Positions 1 to 9,381 of a stretch of DNA of 64,000 nucleotides are shown in pieces. Origin of the DNA: Terasakiispira papahanaumokuakeensis (lineage in GTDB: Bacteria > Pseudomonadota > Gammaproteobacteria > Pseudomonadales > Halomonadaceae); the NCBI RefSeq assembly GCF_001709345.1, contig NZ_MDTQ01000001.1:3477499-3541498 (forward strand). The letters are read 5' to 3'. The notes under the pieces were generated by a model. The model searched no databases and had not been told where the DNA came from. It was given only the letters and a program-made list of their open reading frames with translations. Made by a program: the position numbers and the translations under genes. How positions within the stretch are numbered: position 1 is the first letter of the stretch; each line of letters begins with the position of its first letter.

Positions 1-111
1 GTCGGTTTATTTTAGCGTTAGCCACTTCATCGGCTTGTCATCAGCAGCCGATGCGATTACCAGGCCCTTCACACCTCAACACAACAGCACTTTGTGCCTA
101 GCGCTGAATAT

Positions 112-148
112 AGATAGGCCCCGCTTATACGGGGCCTATCTTTCTTCT
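112..148. terminator. Rho-independent terminator, left edge
   Basis: A 12-bp perfect inverted repeat (112-123 with 130-141) has a 6-nt loop and is followed on the plus strand by TTTCTTCT. It lies beyond the stop of tyrS (minus strand), so it may serve tyrS, a gene to the left of the window, or both. The plus orientation has the better T-tract. I see no gene in 1-111. Confidence 0.75.
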
Positions 149-188
149 ACTGCCGATGGTGTTTGTGCGTAAACACGCTGACTAAAGC

Positions 189-1385
189 TTATTTCACAGT
201 GACACGGGCAAAGCGTTTCTTGCCCGCTTGAATCACATAGGTACCTGGCGGCAACATTGCGCCTGCAGGCACAACCTTCCCATCCACTTTCACCGCTTCC
301 CGTTTCAACATATCTTTGGCTTGAGCACTATTGTTCGCTAAGTCACTTCGATTCAGCACAGCGACGATAGGCGCTTCGGCCGCGCCGTCAAAATCGATCT
401 CAACTTCAGGCAAATCTTCAGGCAGTTCACCATCGGCTAAACGATTACCTGCTGACTTGTGCGCATTGGCTGCCGCTTCTTCGCCATGGAAGCGTGCAAT
501 AATTTCACGCGCCAATTCAATCTTGATATCACGCGGGTTAGCACCCTGGTCAACTGAAGCCTTAAGCGCCTCTACTTCGCTCATCGGCCGGAAAGACAGC
601 AGCTCGAAATAGCGCCACATCAGACTATCGGGCATGGAGACAATTTTACTGAACATTATCCCCGGCGCTTCCTCAATGCCCACATAGTTGCCAAGTGACT
701 TGGACATCTTCTGCACACCATCAAGACCTTCCAACAGCGGCATGGTCAACACGACCTGAGGCGATTGCCCATAGTGCTTTTGCAACTCACGGCCCATGAG
801 CAAGTTAAATTTCTGATCCGTCCCCCCCAGCTCGACATCGGCCTTCAATGCGACCGAGTCATAGCCTTGCACTAGAGGGTAAAGAAACTCATGTATCGCA
901 ATAGGCTGATTACCTTTATAGCGTTTCTCAAAATCGTCACGCTCAAGCATTCGCGCGACTGTTAACTGAGAGGCCAGCTCAATCATGCCCGCAGCCCCTA
1001 ACTCATTCATCCAAGTGGAGTTAAAAGCCACTTCAGTTTTTTCGGGATCCAGAATTTTGAAGATCTGCGCTTTATACGTTTTCGCATTTTCTAAAACTTC
1101 ATCGCGAGTTAACGGCTTACGCGTCACATTTTTGCCGGTAGGGTCGCCAATCATACCCGTAAAATCACCAATCAAAAAAATCACGTGGTGACCTAGATCC
1201 TGAAACTGGCGTAATTTGTTGACCAGTACAGTATGACCCAAATGGAGATCAGGCGCCGTCGGGTCGAATCCAGCCTTAATACGGAGCGGTTGACCACTCT
1301 TTAGCTTTTCAATCAGCTCGTCTTCAACCAGGATTTCATCTGCCCCTCGCTTAATTAAGGCCAGAGACTCATCAACCGACGTCAT
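189..1385 (-). CDS. tyrS: Tyrosyl-tRNA synthetase
   Basis: This is the cytoplasmic class I enzyme that charges tRNA-Tyr with tyrosine. The HIGH-type motif appears as HLGH near residue 50, followed by the conserved [12 protein letters not shown] stretch. The KMSKS signature is intact near residue 228. The C-terminus ([11 protein letters not shown] to RFARV) is an S4-like RNA-binding domain. At 398 aa it has the length of the TyrZ-type subfamily common in Pseudomonas relatives. The start is preceded by AAAGGAAGG, about 7 nt upstream. It is transcribed divergently from anmK, as in Pseudomonas. Family assignment is very secure. Confidence 0.97.
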   Translation of the reverse strand: MTSVDESLALIKRGADEILVEDELIEKLKSGQPLRIKAGFDPTAPDLHLGHTVLVNKLRQFQDLGHHVIFLIGDFTGMIGDPTGKNVTRKPLTRDEVLENAKTYKAQIFKILDPEKTEVAFNSTWMNELGAAGMIELASQLTVARMLERDDFEKRYKGNQPIAIHEFLYPLVQGYDSVALKADVELGGTDQKFNLLMGRELQKHYGQSPQVVLTMPLLEGLDGVQKMSKSLGNYVGIEEAPGIMFSKIVSMPDSLMWRYFELLSFRPMSEVEALKASVDQGANPRDIKIELAREIIARFHGEEAAANAHKSAGNRLADGELPEDLPEVEIDFDGAAEAPIVAVLNRSDLANNSAQAKDMLKREAVKVDGKVVPAGAMLPPGTYVIQAGKKRFARVTVK

Positions 1386-1603
1386 AAATTGCCTTCCTTT
1401 AGATACTGATAGTTAAGTAATGGTTGAGCGCTAAGTATTAAGAGCCGGATCAGCAACCCAGAGTGCTGACAAACCCAATACAGCGAAGCACTGCTCGGAA
1501 CACTTGCCCATTCATATAAATGGCGGCGAGTATAGCATTGCCTTGTCATGAACCCTATCGTATGTCACTTCATCATCTGTGTGTTACTAGAAGGCCATGA
1601 GCT

Positions 1604-2737
1604 ATGACTAGAACCATCCCATCCACAAAAACACCGTGTTACTTAGGGCTCATGTCCGGTACGAGCCTTGATGGTATAGACATTGTCGCCACCGTTTTTG
1701 AGCCTGACGACACCGGCCACACCGTAGCGAGCTTAAGCCAACCGTTTGCACCGGAGCTGCGCCAAGCATTAATGCAGCTTGCCAGCGGTCATCACAGTGA
1801 TCTTATACAAATCGGTCAAACCGAGCAGCAACTGACATCGGCCTATGCGGCACTCACACAACAATTGCTCGAGCGCTTACCGGCACAATACCAACCTGTA
1901 GCACTAGGTTGTCATGGCCAAACCATTGAGCACCAGCCTGACTTAGCCATCCCCTTTACTTGGCAACTGCTGGACCCTTCTCGCCTTGCGGAGTTAACGG
2001 GGGTCGATGTTATTGCCGATTTTCGGCGCCGAGATATTGCCGCAGGAGGCCAAGGCGCCCCTCTCGTCCCGGCGTTTCATGCCCAACATTTTACCCGAGA
2101 GGAGCACCCCGTTGCCGTCATTAACCTTGGCGGCATCGCCAATGTCAGCTGGCTTCCGGCCGGCGGGAGAACCCCTGTGCTTGGTTTTGATACAGGGCCC
2201 GCTAACATGCTAATGGATGCCTGGACACAGCGCCATTTAGGTCAGCCTATCGATTGGGATGGCGCCTGGGCTCAACAAGGTCAAGTCATCCCTGAACTCT
2301 TGACAAGATGCTTGGCGGATGAGTATTTCGCGAGAGAGGCACCCAAGTCCACAGGAAGGGAGTATTTCAACCTAGAGTGGCTCGAACAGAAAGGTTTAAA
2401 TTCTGGATATAAGCCTCAAGACGTACAAGCAACACTCCTAGCGCTCACAGCAACCAGCATTACTCTAACGCTGGATCAACTGGATCCAAGCAATAGCAGC
2501 CAAGTCATTTTATGTGGTGGCGGTGCCGAGAATATAGCGTTGAGGCAGACGTTAGAAGCGCAACTGGCACCTCGTCAAGTTAACCGCAGTAGCGATACCG
2601 GCCTACCGACACAACTGGTTGAAGCAACGGCTTTTGCTTGGCTCGCCTGGCGACATCTCAACCGAGCACCCGGCAATTGTCCTGAGGTCACGGGCGCGAA
2701 GGGCCCGCGAATTTTGGGCGGCTGGTATCCCGCTTAA
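1604..2737 (+). CDS. anmK: Anhydro-N-acetylmuramic acid kinase
   Basis: AnmK phosphorylates and opens 1,6-anhydroMurNAc released during cell-wall turnover, giving MurNAc-6-phosphate for recycling. The N-terminal LGLMSGTSLDGIDIV is the family signature of the ASKHA-fold kinase. Further conserved motifs are CHGQT (around residue 104), the DFRRRDIAAGGQGAPLVPAFH segment (about 140-160) and GFDTGPANMLMD (about 195). The 377-aa length is normal. The gene is divergent from tyrS and convergent with erpA, a conserved gammaproteobacterial arrangement. Its start has only a weak GAAGG upstream. Confidence 0.95.
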   Translation: MTRTIPSTKTPCYLGLMSGTSLDGIDIVATVFEPDDTGHTVASLSQPFAPELRQALMQLASGHHSDLIQIGQTEQQLTSAYAALTQQLLERLPAQYQPVALGCHGQTIEHQPDLAIPFTWQLLDPSRLAELTGVDVIADFRRRDIAAGGQGAPLVPAFHAQHFTREEHPVAVINLGGIANVSWLPAGGRTPVLGFDTGPANMLMDAWTQRHLGQPIDWDGAWAQQGQVIPELLTRCLADEYFAREAPKSTGREYFNLEWLEQKGLNSGYKPQDVQATLLALTATSITLTLDQLDPSNSSQVILCGGGAENIALRQTLEAQLAPRQVNRSSDTGLPTQLVEATAFAWLAWRHLNRAPGNCPEVTGAKGPRILGGWYPA

Positions 2738-2816
2738 CCGTCGTGGAAAGTCATTACTCGTGGCGATCGAGGTCAAGCAGTGACCATAAACACTCGCCAC
2801 GCGGGCTAACGGGGCA

Positions 2817-3185
2817 TCAAATGCTAAAGGAGGAGCCACAGCCACATGTTGATGTGGCATTCGGATTTTGTACCACAAAGCGGGCGCCTTCTAAGCCTTC
2901 GAGATAATCGAGAGTAGACCCCACAAGATAAGGATAACTCAGTGCATCAATCGCAATGCGTGCCCCATCCACCTCCAAGACAGCATCGTCTTCCGCTAAT
3001 GCATCAGCAAACTCAAAACCGTACTGAAACCCTGAGCAACCACCACCGGTGACAAAAACGCGTAAGCACAAATCTGGATTCTGCTCCTCTTCAACCAGCG
3101 CGGCCACCTTCTGCGCAGCAGCAGGCGTCACCATCAACGCTTGAGGCGTAAAAGTGCCAGGGGTGAAGGATTCAACAGATGCCAT
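2817..3185 (-). CDS. erpA: Iron-sulfur cluster insertion protein ErpA
   Basis: This is an A-type carrier that delivers Fe-S clusters to apo-enzymes, including isoprenoid synthesis enzymes in E. coli. The three conserved cysteines are present: one in [15 protein letters not shown] and two in the C-terminal [10 protein letters not shown]. The length of 122 aa matches ErpA. The start follows CAGGAG at good spacing. The upstream promoter overlaps an IscR-like site (listed separately), fitting the iron-sulfur regulation known for E. coli erpA. Confidence 0.96.
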   Translation of the reverse strand: MASVESFTPGTFTPQALMVTPAAAQKVAALVEEEQNPDLCLRVFVTGGGCSGFQYGFEFADALAEDDAVLEVDGARIAIDALSYPYLVGSTLDYLEGLEGARFVVQNPNATSTCGCGSSFSI

Positions 3186-3213
3186 GCGATGTCTCCTGAG
3201 TTAATTCGAGAAG

Positions 3214-3246
3214 ATTGTGTGGTACCCGACCATTTTAGTCAACTTA
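3214..3246 (-). promoter_or_regulatory. erpA promoter with IscR type-1-like site
   Basis: On the minus strand, TTGACT (3237-3242) and CACAAT (3214-3219) are separated by 17 bp. The 25-bp stretch 3222-3246 overlaps the -35 and fits the IscR type-1 pattern (GACT, A/T-rich centre, GTC, then purine-rich GGGTA) with a few mismatches. In E. coli, IscR regulates erpA. Here regulation is inferred from the motif only. Confidence 0.6.
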
Positions 3247-3310
3247 TTGGTGATTACCTAACCGGTTACGAGTGAGAGCACAGCGCTAAAATACCGCAAT
3301 GGCAATACAA

Positions 3311-3336
3311 AAAATGCCGCCCAACGGCGGCATTTT
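3311..3336 (-). terminator. Terminator of argC-DUF6776-bactofilin run
   Basis: An 11-bp stem (3311-3321 with 3326-3336) has a 4-nt loop. On the minus strand it is followed by a T-run, so it would end transcription coming from the bactofilin gene. It lies in the gap 3186-3423 between bactofilin and erpA. Confidence 0.75.
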
Positions 3337-3375
3337 ATGGCTTGCTTGTACCTATTATGGCTTACCTGTACCTCT
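3336..3375. repeat. 20-bp tandem duplication
   Basis: Two adjacent 20-bp units (3336-3355 and 3356-3375) begin TATGGCTT and differ at only a few positions. They lie between the terminator and the bactofilin stop. No function is evident. Confidence 0.7.
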
Positions 3376-3423
3376 CAACTGAGCATAGCGAGATCGTTCA
3401 TCACATCATCATACGCACAACAC

Positions 3424-4032
3424 CTACGAGGATGAACGCCCAGACCCTAGGGAAGTAGAGGCTTTGTCTTGTGCTTTTGATAACTCAGGTGCGCCAGCGG
3501 TCGTCTGATCAGGCATTGGCTTTTTCGCTAAAGCCTCTGGAGTAGCCGTGGCCCCCTTTTTATCCGCCGGCTTCACAGCGGCCCCTTTATCCTGGCTTTT
3601 ATCTAATGCAGAAACAGGCTTCTCACGCGTCACATGCTTAGGCATGGGCGGTCGTTCACTATTTTTTCCCTCAGTGCGATAACGGTGGTTCAATTGACCA
3701 TCAACTTGAGCCCCCATCACCATTTCAATGGTGTTGTAGTGAATATTCCCTTTGACGACCGCCTTGCCCGCCAGCTCAAGATGCTCACAAGCGTGAATAT
3801 CACCGACCACTGCGCCATTAATCACGACATGGGGCACAGAAATCTCGCCCTCAACGGAGCCGTGATCACTAATACGCAAGACCGCCTTGGAATCATCTTC
3901 AGCAATAATATTGCCAAAAACTTTACCATCAATATGTAAACCGCCAGAAAAGTGGATGTCGCCGACAATCTCGGCCTTCCCTGAGATCAGCGTATCAAAA
4001 TGATTGCTGGATGGAGGATTCTTGCCAAACAT
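3424..4032 (-). CDS. Bactofilin (polymer-forming cytoskeletal protein)
   Basis: Bactofilins form non-nucleotide-dependent filaments and contribute to cell shape and polar organisation. Residues about 12-110 hold the short repeating hydrophobic pattern of the right-handed beta-helix core (for example HIDGKVFGNI, SVEGEISVPHVVINGAVVGDI). A low-complexity tail rich in Lys, Pro, Ala and Ser follows (about 115-202), longer than in minimal bactofilins. The gene follows the DUF6776 gene immediately and sits last in the argC run. The DUF6776-bactofilin pairing is conserved in Pseudomonas relatives. Confidence 0.9.
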   Translation of the reverse strand: MFGKNPPSSNHFDTLISGKAEIVGDIHFSGGLHIDGKVFGNIIAEDDSKAVLRISDHGSVEGEISVPHVVINGAVVGDIHACEHLELAGKAVVKGNIHYNTIEMVMGAQVDGQLNHRYRTEGKNSERPPMPKHVTREKPVSALDKSQDKGAAVKPADKKGATATPEALAKKPMPDQTTAGAPELSKAQDKASTSLGSGRSSS

Positions 4033-4776
4033 TTATGCGCCCTCCCCGGGCCAGTCGAATTCTTTTTCAACGCGCATAGCCTTGTCTCCGATAGATTGCA
4101 GAATGACTTCAACCTTTTCAGGTTTGAAGTTTTCCGGCAGGCGCACTTGCCCAACGACATTCTGGAAGAATCTAAACCTGAACCGAATACTCAGGTCATC
4201 AACTTGAGGCGATACGTCCTTGAGTGGTATGGCCACTTGGGTTTGCCCTTTTCGACCAATAAGGTTGACCAAGGCTCGCCCTTGGATATAGGTATTATTA
4301 TTCGTCACTTGCGTGATCACGAGCTTGTAGTCATAGACTCGCTCCTGATTACCAGGTTGAAGCTGCCATGTATCAACACGGAGCCCCTGATCCACATCGC
4401 CCGGCGCCATCACGCGGGTATAAAATGCAACTTCATTTTCCAGTTGAGCAATTCGGGCATTCAAATTCTCAACGGTTTGCTGCATTTCCCGATAGGCTTG
4501 GCGATCAACATCGCTGCTGCTTTTAGCGACAGCCAATTGCCGACGCAATTCCGTAATCTCCCCAGCCTGACTCTGGGCCTGCTCCCTTAGCCCATCAACC
4601 GAAGATTCCGCGGTACGCAAGCGATTCCAGTCTTCCCAGCGGCCATAGCCATAACCTGCACCGGCTAACAACACGATGAGAATGAGCACCAACAGACGAC
4701 GCCAAAATCGTTGCCAGGGGTTATAAGCTACAATTTGTAGCCTTTCGTGTTTATTTCCTTTCGTCATACTTGTCAT
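4033..4776 (-). CDS. DUF6776-type membrane-anchored coiled-coil protein
   Basis: This 247-aa protein has a basic N-terminus, one transmembrane helix (LLVLILIVLLAGAGYGYG, about residues 28-46) and a long coiled coil (about 55-118, rich in Gln, Glu and Ala). A beta-rich C-terminal domain lies outside the membrane. Its position between argC and a bactofilin gene and its overall plan match the uncharacterised DUF6776 family. It could anchor or organise the bactofilin polymer, but that is inference from gene order. There is virtually no gap to the bactofilin start. Confidence 0.8.
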   Translation of the reverse strand: MTSMTKGNKHERLQIVAYNPWQRFWRRLLVLILIVLLAGAGYGYGRWEDWNRLRTAESSVDGLREQAQSQAGEITELRRQLAVAKSSSDVDRQAYREMQQTVENLNARIAQLENEVAFYTRVMAPGDVDQGLRVDTWQLQPGNQERVYDYKLVITQVTNNNTYIQGRALVNLIGRKGQTQVAIPLKDVSPQVDDLSIRFRFRFFQNVVGQVRLPENFKPEKVEVILQSIGDKAMRVEKEFDWPGEGA

Positions 4777-4794
4777 CCGCGGCTCGCATCGGAT

Positions 4795-5844
4795 TCAAGG
4801 CAACAACGCGATCTGTTGCAGCCCGGAGGTCTCATTCAGCCCAAACATCAGATTCATATTCTGAATCGCCTGACCACTAGCCCCTTTGACGAGGTTATCG
4901 ATCACTGACATCACGACCAATTGGCGACCACCCTCGGGACGAAAAACCGCAATTCGACACATATTGGTACCCCGCACACTGCGCGTCTCTGGACAATGCC
5001 CCTGAGGAAGCACATCGACACAGGGCTCGGATGCGAATCGTGTATCAAAGATACCTTGAATGTCCACATCCTTCAGTTTCAAGCTGTTACCGTTAAGTCT
5101 CGCATGTAGCGTCGCATGGATGCCCCGTGTCATAGGCGTCAGATGAGGGACAAACGTCAACTCGACATCATGTTGTGCCGCTCGCCGCATGCCTTGACGA
5201 ATTTCAGGAAGGTGTCGATGAGCAGGCATACCATAGGCTTTCATGTTTTCACTCGCTTCACATAACAACGAGCCCACCTTAGCCCCTCGACCAGCACCAC
5301 TGACCCCAGACTTACAATCAGCAATCAAGCCATCTGTTTCAATCACACCCGCCTCAAGCAACGGCAAAAAACCAAGCTGCACAGCGGTGGGGTAGCAGCC
5401 AGGCACCGCGATCAATCGAGCGGTTTTAATCTGCTCTCGATTGACTTCAGGCAAGCCATAGACAGCTTCAGGCAATAGATCAACCGCACCGTGGGGCTGG
5501 CCATACCAATGGCTCCACTCCTCTGCATCCTGCAGTCGAAAGTCTGCGGAGAGGTCAATGACCCGCGTACCTTCCGCCAACAACTCTGCCGCTAATGCAT
5601 GGGCCACGCCATGAGGCGTCGCAAAGAACACCACATCACAAGCCCCTAATGCTTTCACGTCAGGTTCAGAAAAGCGCAGATCATCAAAATGGCCACGCAG
5701 GTTGGGATACATATCAGCCACAGAGGTGCCTGCATCAGAACGAGAGGTAATCACGCGCACCTGGGCTTCAGGGTGTGATGCCAACTGCCTGAGCAGCTCA
5801 ACCCCGGTATAACCGGTTCCGCCGACGATCCCCACATTGATCAT
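4795..5844 (-). CDS. argC: N-acetyl-gamma-glutamyl-phosphate reductase
   Basis: This enzyme catalyses the NADPH-dependent third step of arginine synthesis. The N-terminal [18 protein letters not shown] is the nucleotide-binding glycine motif. The active-site cysteine lies in [12 protein letters not shown] (about residue 148). The substrate-binding stretch [11 protein letters not shown] follows. An upstream in-frame ATG at 5865 exists, but the ATG at 5844 has AGGAGGG just ahead and gives the usual protein of 349 aa, so I prefer it. It appears to be first in a three-gene minus-strand run. Confidence 0.96.
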   Translation of the reverse strand: MINVGIVGGTGYTGVELLRQLASHPEAQVRVITSRSDAGTSVADMYPNLRGHFDDLRFSEPDVKALGACDVVFFATPHGVAHALAAELLAEGTRVIDLSADFRLQDAEEWSHWYGQPHGAVDLLPEAVYGLPEVNREQIKTARLIAVPGCYPTAVQLGFLPLLEAGVIETDGLIADCKSGVSGAGRGAKVGSLLCEASENMKAYGMPAHRHLPEIRQGMRRAAQHDVELTFVPHLTPMTRGIHATLHARLNGNSLKLKDVDIQGIFDTRFASEPCVDVLPQGHCPETRSVRGTNMCRIAVFRPEGGRQLVVMSVIDNLVKGASGQAIQNMNLMFGLNETSGLQQIALLP

Positions 5845-5930
5845 TGATACCCTCCTAAAATCCATCCAGATTGCGCGTTAGCCACTTTCGTTTTAACCAC
5901 ACGGGTTAACCAAACTTTAACCACGCTCGC

Positions 5931-5958
5931 TTTGCTAGCGATATGAACCTTGTATGAT
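5931..5958 (+). promoter_or_regulatory. Candidate sigma-70 promoter of the ClC gene
   Basis: TTTGCT (5931-5936) and TATGAT (5953-5958) are spaced 16 bp. The -10 overlaps a possible upstream TTG start at 5950, which argues for the GTG at 6001 as the real start of the transporter. Confidence 0.5.
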
Positions 5959-6000
5959 ACACGAACTGTTTTTGCTTGCCCCTCCGGACAGGGATCCGCC

Positions 6001-7749
6001 GTGACCTATTTCAAGATATTACGCAAATGGTTAAGCCTAGAGCACTTTCGACATCAGCTCGCACGTGTCGATGCATTGCCACAACTGGCCATATTAGGCC
6101 TCATGGCAGGTTTGGTGACCGGGTCTACCATGTTGGTGCTCCGATGGCTTATTGAAGGCCCGGCATTATTATTAATGCCCAATGGCCTAGCAGAAAATTT
6201 TGAAGCACTGCCTTGGAGTGTACGTTTATTACTGCCTATCGGCACGGGTTTGGCCATTGGTTTGTTACTGACTTGGTTGAAACCGACCACCCGGAAAGCG
6301 GGTATTGGTTATGTCATTGAACGCTTGGCACTCCACCAAGGTCACCTGCCTATGCGCAATAGTCTGGTGCAATTAGTCACCGGCGTCACGGCGATTATTG
6401 GCGGATTATCTGCAGGACGGGAAGGGCCGGCTGTTCACATAGGCGCAGGCGCCAGCAGCTGGCTGGGCCGCCGCCTACGCTTGCCGAACAACAGCATTCG
6501 CCTGCTGGTCGGCAGTGGCACCGCTGCCGCGATTGCGGCTTCTTTCAATACGCCACTTGCCGGGGTCATTTTTGCGATGGAAGTCGTACTGCTGGAGTAC
6601 ACCATCGCAGGGTTTACGCCCGTCATTTTAGCGGCCTTTAGTGCCGCTGCCCTGAATCAGGTGTTTTATGGCAGTTCACCCGCCTTTGATGTCCCCCCAT
6701 TGGGCTTACATTCATTGTTGGAACTCGGCTGGATTATGTTAATGGGGGTTGTCATCGGCACCCTTTCCGCTAGCTTCGTGATGATCGCTCGCAGGGTTCA
6801 ATCGTTGCCCCTACCCTCATTGTGGCTCAGGGGGTTATTAGCCGGCATTTTAACCGGTGTCGCAGGCTGCTTTTTGCCTGAAGTCATGGGCATTGGCTAT
6901 GACAGCCTAGATCAAATTTTAAATGGGCAAATGCTTTTCGGCATGATGCTTGCTCTCAGCCTGAGTAAACTGATTTTAACCGCTGTCACCGCCGGATTAG
7001 GCCTACCGATTGGCATTATTGGCCCCATCCTGGTCGTCGGAGCGGCTTTTGGTGGCGCCTTTGGCGTATTGGGGGATGGGCTACTCTCCGTCAAAGCGGC
7101 AGACTCCAGCTTATATGCCATGCTCGGTATGGCCGCGATGATGGGTGCCGTACTTCAAGCCCCCCTTGCAGCCCTGATGGCGTTGCTAGAGATGACTCAC
7201 AACACACAAATTGTATTGCCTAGCATGTTGGTCGTGATCGTTGCCGAAATGATGCATTCTGCACTCTTCCGACGACCTTCTTACTTTATTGCCATGCTCA
7301 ACGGACAAGGCATTTATCCACGGCAGCAGCCATTGGCACAGGCCTTATCCCGTGTATCAGTCGCCGCCATTATGGACCGTAATGTCTTGCGCGCACCTCG
7401 CGTAATCAACACAGAAAAAGGCGAAAAATTGCTCCAACAGCGCCCCCAATGGATCGCACTGGAACAACAAGAGGGGCAAAAAAGTGAGCGCATCATTCTG
7501 CCTGCTGCCGCACTCGCACGCTGGCTGGATGAACACCATGACCCGGAAGAAAAACTCGACCTGCTGGAAATTCCTGCTGCGCGGCTACTGGCCAGCCCCA
7601 TTCACTTGGAGGCGACACTACAAGAAGCGGATGAAGAGATGCGACAATATGGTGTTGAGGCACTTTATGTTCGTCACATGCATGCCCCCACCTTACATCG
7701 GATTTCCGGTATTATCACACGAGAACAAATCGAAACTCACTATCGATGA
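6001..7749 (+). CDS. ClC-family chloride channel/antiporter
   Basis: This inner-membrane anion transporter has about ten to twelve hydrophobic helices. The gating-glutamate motif is intact as GREGPAVH (about residue 141), and the core motifs SFNTPLAGVIFAMEV and GLPIGIIGPILVVGAAFGGAFG are present. The usual anion-binding GSGIP loop is replaced by GIGYV, so selectivity should not be assumed. The C-terminal 130 residues are a degenerate cytoplasmic CBS-like region. I choose the GTG at 6001, as a TTG at 5950 would fall inside the apparent -10. The stop codon lies inside a 16-bp tandem repeat. Confidence 0.9.
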   Translation: MTYFKILRKWLSLEHFRHQLARVDALPQLAILGLMAGLVTGSTMLVLRWLIEGPALLLMPNGLAENFEALPWSVRLLLPIGTGLAIGLLLTWLKPTTRKAGIGYVIERLALHQGHLPMRNSLVQLVTGVTAIIGGLSAGREGPAVHIGAGASSWLGRRLRLPNNSIRLLVGSGTAAAIAASFNTPLAGVIFAMEVVLLEYTIAGFTPVILAAFSAAALNQVFYGSSPAFDVPPLGLHSLLELGWIMLMGVVIGTLSASFVMIARRVQSLPLPSLWLRGLLAGILTGVAGCFLPEVMGIGYDSLDQILNGQMLFGMMLALSLSKLILTAVTAGLGLPIGIIGPILVVGAAFGGAFGVLGDGLLSVKAADSSLYAMLGMAAMMGAVLQAPLAALMALLEMTHNTQIVLPSMLVVIVAEMMHSALFRRPSYFIAMLNGQGIYPRQQPLAQALSRVSVAAIMDRNVLRAPRVINTEKGEKLLQQRPQWIALEQQEGQKSERIILPAAALARWLDEHHDPEEKLDLLEIPAARLLASPIHLEATLQEADEEMRQYGVEALYVRHMHAPTLHRISGIITREQIETHYR

Positions 7750-7779
7750 AATTCACTATCGGTGAAACTCATTATCGGT
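7732..7779. repeat. 16-bp tandem repeat, three units
   Basis: Units 7732-7747, 7748-7763 and 7764-7779 share the pattern GAAACTCACTATCGGT with one or two changes each. The first unit contains the end of the ClC coding region. Because 16 is not a multiple of 3, the duplication places the stop at the unit border. Confidence 0.85.
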
Positions 7780-7853
7780 GAAGAGGTCCACATCACACCT
7801 GAACGCTCGCACTGGCGAGCAGGATGCGCCTCTTCTCACTAAGGAAGGATCTG

Positions 7854-8300
7854 ATGGCATATCTCTGGCTCAAAGCATTTCACATTATGGCCGTCGTCAC
7901 TTGGTTTGCGGCGCTCTTTTACCTGCCTCGCTTATTCGTCTATCACGCCATGGCCCACGACGAAGGTGATCAACGCGGCATTGAGCGTTTTCGGATTATG
8001 GAGCGAAAACTCTATCGCGGCATCATGACACCATCTGTCATGGCCGTCGTCTTGCTAGGAGCGGCACTTTTGGCCTTAAACCCCAGTTATTACTTTAGCC
8101 AGGGCTGGATGCACGCCAAACTGACTCTTGTCGCAGCGCTGGTGGTGTACCACATTGCCTGTGGTCGTGAAATGCGCCGTCTGGCCTTGGATACAGAAAC
8201 ACCGAAACCTCACCGCTGGTATCGTATTTTCAATGAGTTACCCGTATTAGGCCTAGTCGCTATTGTTATTCTGGTTGTGGTACGCCCATGGAGCGGATAA
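7854..8300 (+). CDS. hemJ: HemJ-type protoporphyrinogen oxidase
   Basis: HemJ is an integral membrane protein that oxidises protoporphyrinogen IX to protoporphyrin IX in bacteria lacking HemG or HemY. The sequence shows four hydrophobic segments, the conserved N-terminal His in KAFHIMAVVTWFAALFYLPRLFVYH, and the conserved basic loop ERKLYRGIMTP. The ATG at 7854, preceded by AAGGAAGG, gives the standard length of 148 aa; an ATG at 7824 is less likely. Its end overlaps the thiD reading frame by 13 nt, and hemL lies one gene downstream. Confidence 0.9.
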   Translation: MAYLWLKAFHIMAVVTWFAALFYLPRLFVYHAMAHDEGDQRGIERFRIMERKLYRGIMTPSVMAVVLLGAALLALNPSYYFSQGWMHAKLTLVAALVVYHIACGREMRRLALDTETPKPHRWYRIFNELPVLGLVAIVILVVVRPWSG

Positions 8301-9103
8301 GAAGACGTAGTCAGCAAAAGCGTTCGATGCCGGTGGTCATGGTGCTCGCAGGACATGACCCCACCGGCGGCGCAGGTATACAGGCCGACATTGAGGCTAT
8401 TCGACATCAAGGGGCCTGGCCTGCCACCTTAATCACTTGCCTGACGCAACAAGACACACATAATGTTACACGTTTATGGCCGCAGTCGGCAGACGCTTTG
8501 CTGGCTCAAGGGACGAGCCTGATTGAAGATATGGCACCTGATGCGGTCAAAATTGGCTTGATTGGCGATGAAGCACTGGTCCCGGTCATTATTGACTTAC
8601 TGGCACAGCTTCCAGCCCAGACTCCCGTTGTTCTGGACCCCATTCTAGCCGCAGGCGGTGGGAAAAATATGGGCTCTGAAGCATTACTTGAGGCCATTCG
8701 TCAGCAGCTCGTTCCTAAAAGTACCGTCATCACCCCGAATATTCCGGAGTTAGCAAAACTGTCGCCAGGCCAGCCTCACGAAGCCGCACAGAGTCAGCAC
8801 CTCTTGAGTCGCGGGTGTCAGGCGGTATTAGCCACAGGCACGCATAGCGATACTCCAGGAGTCAAAAACATCCTATATCAGGCTCACGAACCCCCTATCG
8901 TTTACCGGTGGCCCAGACTCCCTCATGAATATCACGGCTCAGGTTGCACGCTCTCAGCCGCACTGACAGCAAGGCTCGCAGCAGGAGATGACCTGCATAC
9001 CGCCTGCACCACCGCGCAAGACTATACTTGGCTAGCGTTAGAGCAGGGCCTCATGCTTGGAAAAGGGCAACACCTGCCCCTCAGGCATGGAGAACGCAGT
9101 TAG
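8288..9103 (+). CDS. thiD: Hydroxymethylpyrimidine (phosphate) kinase
   Basis: ThiD phosphorylates HMP and HMP-P to supply the pyrimidine half of thiamine. It shows the ribokinase-like N-terminal motif LAGHDPTGGAGIQADI, the conserved VLDPILAAGGG, the ITPNIPEL stretch, and the catalytic-loop motif HGSGCTLSAALTA near residue 220. The start is uncertain: ATG 8288 overlaps hemJ, and ATG 8327 would remove 13 residues; neither has a strong ribosome site. In Pseudomonas thiD and thiE precede hemL; here no thiE lies between them. Confidence 0.92.
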   Translation: MERIRRRSQQKRSMPVVMVLAGHDPTGGAGIQADIEAIRHQGAWPATLITCLTQQDTHNVTRLWPQSADALLAQGTSLIEDMAPDAVKIGLIGDEALVPVIIDLLAQLPAQTPVVLDPILAAGGGKNMGSEALLEAIRQQLVPKSTVITPNIPELAKLSPGQPHEAAQSQHLLSRGCQAVLATGTHSDTPGVKNILYQAHEPPIVYRWPRLPHEYHGSGCTLSAALTARLAAGDDLHTACTTAQDYTWLALEQGLMLGKGQHLPLRHGERS

Positions 9104-9310
9104 TCACAAGCGACATCAATATAGACTGAAAACAACCGCTTAAAAGAGCGCCACAGCCCAAATTCAATGTTATGGTGCCGACATTCCTCATCGCAGAACG
9201 CATGATCATTAGCGATGAATAAGCATCATGAAGGCCTGAAGCACTGGAGACTCAACACTCAAGAGACCCAAGGCACTTAATGATAAGCCGTTTGGTCTTC
9301 AGGCCAATTC

Positions 9311-9358
9311 GTTTCAGATTAGTTTGGTTTCAAATTAGTTTGGCTTCAGATTAATTTC
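9311..9358. repeat. 16-bp tandem repeat, three units, upstream of hemL
   Basis: Units 9311-9326, 9327-9342 and 9343-9358 follow the pattern GTTTCAGATTAGTTTG, with the third the most diverged. They lie just upstream of the hemL ribosome site in the 278-bp gap after thiD. I see nothing else clear in that gap. Confidence 0.85.
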
Positions 9359-9381
9359 GCCTCAGACAGAGAGAGATGACC

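Noticed and set aside
4000-4590. Plus-strand ORF of 196 aa opposite the DUF6776 gene
   Set aside because: Antisense shadow of a well-supported gene; no family match or ribosome site.
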